From CAYVMN01 sp964452575 (lineage in GTDB: Bacteria > Desulfobacterota > DSM-4660 > Desulfatiglandales > Desulfatiglandaceae), in NCBI GenBank assembly GCA_964452575.1, contig CAYVMN010000122.1, positions 1-14,499 on the forward strand: DNA of 14,499 bases, given 5' to 3'. A program made the translations under genes and the position numbers. Positions 13,322-14,499 of the stretch are shown here, piece by piece (position 1 is the first letter of the stretch; every line of letters starts with the position of its first letter). The notes below the pieces were generated by a model, which was not told the origin of the DNA, ran no database searches, and was given only the letters and a program-made list of their open reading frames with translations.

Positions 13322-14347
13322 CTAATGCGAATGAGCAGGTAAATCGCCGTGTGCGTGTTTAGTGATCCGATGATGTTTCTCCCCTGATGCGTTTACAGGA
13401 TCAATATGGATTGTGGCATTGGAAAGATATCGCAAATGATGCAAGAGCTGGTGTCGGACTTCTTTGGCAATCTCGTGTCCTTTTTCAACAGAGAACTCCG
13501 GACTTACGGCTATATTTAGCTCTGCATAAAGTCGGTGGCCTAACCATCTTACCCGCACTTCAGCGACATCGTAAACCCCTTGGGTGTGATTCACCGCATG
13601 TTTGATTTCATCAATAATCTCTGGATCTACTCCATCGAGTAACCGGGTGAAAATAGACTTGCCAGATTCCCATACGATTCGGAAGATTGCAGCAGTAATA
13701 AGAAGACCGACGATAGGGTCTGCCAATGGGTAGCCCAGCCAAACTCCAATTGCACCGAAAAGCACGGCCAAACTAGTCAAGCCGTCTACACGGGCGTGAT
13801 GACCATCGGCGATGAGAGCGGCGCTACCGATTTCTTTGCCAACCTTGATGCGAAGTTGTGCCACAGCCTCATTGCCAAGGCAACCAATCACCGATGCAGC
13901 GATTACTGCCCAGAGATACATCACCGTTCGCGGGTGAAAAAGGCGATCAATGGATTCGCAGCCAGCAACGATGGCACTGAACAAGATAATGACTACGATT
14001 GCTACGCCTGCTAAGTCTTCCACCCGACCGTAGCCGTAAGTAAACCGTTTGCTGGGCTTTTTTTGTGCAAGCGTAAAAGCAATCCATAGCGGAATAGTAG
14101 TGGCAGCATCGCCGAAGTTGTGAATCGTATCGGTAAGAAGCGCCACACTTCCAGAAAGCAAGACGATTACAACTTGGAAAAGGGTAGTAGCGAGTAATGC
14201 AAAGAATGACCACTTGATGGCCCAAATTCCTCGTTGAGTGGTAAAAATAGATGGGTCTATGGCACCGTGACTATGGACATGAGCATCGTGTTTGTGATTG
14301 TATTCATACGACTGGGTGTTCTTATGGGAATCTCTATGATCAAACAT
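13322..14347 (-). CDS. Cation diffusion facilitator (Zn2+/metal:H+ antiporter), His-rich termini
   Basis: The 341-aa inner-membrane CDF transporter has about six membrane helices between residues 43 and 235. Metal-site A is formed by HNFGD in helix 2 (His76, Asp80) and HARVD in helix 5 (His184, Asp188). The HD-HD pattern is typical of zinc transporters such as ZitB. The C-terminal cytoplasmic domain (about 245-320) contains VRWLGHRLYAELNIAV and NATIHIDP. The N-terminus (HNHK... HDAHVHSHG region, 8-28) and C-terminus (KHHRITKHAHGDLPAHSH) are His-rich and probably buffer metal. The start is ATG 14347, with GAAGG 6 bases upstream. It probably exports Zn, possibly Cd, Co or Ni. It lies next to the intron-like stretch and two toxin modules, an accessory-type setting. 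Confidence 0.93.
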   Translation of the reverse strand: MFDHRDSHKNTQSYEYNHKHDAHVHSHGAIDPSIFTTQRGIWAIKWSFFALLATTLFQVVIVLLSGSVALLTDTIHNFGDAATTIPLWIAFTLAQKKPSKRFTYGYGRVEDLAGVAIVVIILFSAIVAGCESIDRLFHPRTVMYLWAVIAASVIGCLGNEAVAQLRIKVGKEIGSAALIADGHHARVDGLTSLAVLFGAIGVWLGYPLADPIVGLLITAAIFRIVWESGKSIFTRLLDGVDPEIIDEIKHAVNHTQGVYDVAEVRVRWLGHRLYAELNIAVSPEFSVEKGHEIAKEVRHQLLHHLRYLSNATIHIDPVNASGEKHHRITKHAHGDLPAHSH

Positions 14348-14499
14348 ATCATGCCTTCTCTAATCTTAGCTCTGAATCGATAGTCACTAACCTGACTTTC
14401 CGATCTCTAGCACGGGGGCCCATATTGGGTATCGGGACGTCCACAAGAAACTAAGAAATTAATCAAGCAGGTCACTTTTGCCTTCTTTTGCCAATTGTT
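14348..14499. other. Upstream region of the CDF gene at the window edge
   Basis: These 152 bp contain no gene. They hold the CDF ribosome binding site and, presumably, its promoter and a metal-regulator site, but no -35/-10 pair with good spacing was found. GGGACGTCC occurs at 14436-14444, sharing the palindromic core with 21-32 and 12353-12364. Confidence 0.3.

Noticed and set aside
13387..14225. ORFs overlapping the CDF transporter on either strand
   Set aside because: Shadow frames of a complete, motif-bearing CDF gene.
1..14499. tRNA, tRNA-Sec or rRNA genes
   Set aside because: No cloverleaf or rRNA signature was recognised by eye on either strand. A tRNAscan/Infernal run would settle it.

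Overview
The window looks like chromosomal DNA of a Gram-negative, selenocysteine-using bacterium, most likely a Desulfobacterota (deltaproteobacterial) lineage. The evidence is an outer-membrane porin with a signal peptide and terminal Phe, an Slp-type outer-membrane lipoprotein, and two genes whose catalytic Cys codon is an in-frame UGA. The taxon is inferred from gene style only; no rRNA or tRNA was seen.

The most informative part is 6.2-9.8 kb. selD (selenophosphate synthase, + strand) does not start at the first uninterrupted ORF (6440). It starts at ATG 6332 and reads through UGA 6392-6394 at the position of the catalytic Cys/Sec. Facing it on the minus strand are a LysR-type regulator (7427-8374) and, upstream of that in the same direction, an FAD/NAD(P)H disulfide reductase of the CoA-disulfide reductase/NADH oxidase class (8420-9760). 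Its single active-site Cys is also UGA (9635-9637, motif SYSA-U-GIPY). The two UGA codons are followed at 14 and 24 nt by the same 10-nt hairpin core, CCCGGUCGGG, with a GGUC apical loop like that of classical bacterial SECIS elements. A conventional gene caller would truncate both proteins and could place a spurious 217-codon ORF antisense to the second. Together the three genes look like a small selenium module: selenophosphate supply, a regulator and a Sec redox enzyme.

Left part (1-6.1 kb): a small zinc-ribbon protein and a secreted or periplasmic protein with a TolB/CsgG-like N-terminal domain plus four Ca-type DxDxDG (FG-GAP/VCBS-like) loops, both on +. These converge on a porin gene (minus) with a clear intrinsic terminator. 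Next is a NodU/CmcH-family carbamoyltransferase (minus) with an unusual C-terminal extension whose last ~28 residues come largely from a 14-bp tandem repeat array.

Right part (9.9-14.5 kb, all genes on minus): a class I SAM methyltransferase; an Slp lipoprotein with a Trp/Tyr/Pro-rich tail and a small membrane ORF overlapping its start; two adjacent type II toxin-antitoxin modules (AbrB-type VapB/PIN VapC and RHH-type VapB/PIN VapC), each with a readable sigma70-type promoter; a roughly 260-bp non-coding stretch resembling the 5' part of a group II intron; and a His-rich cation diffusion facilitator.
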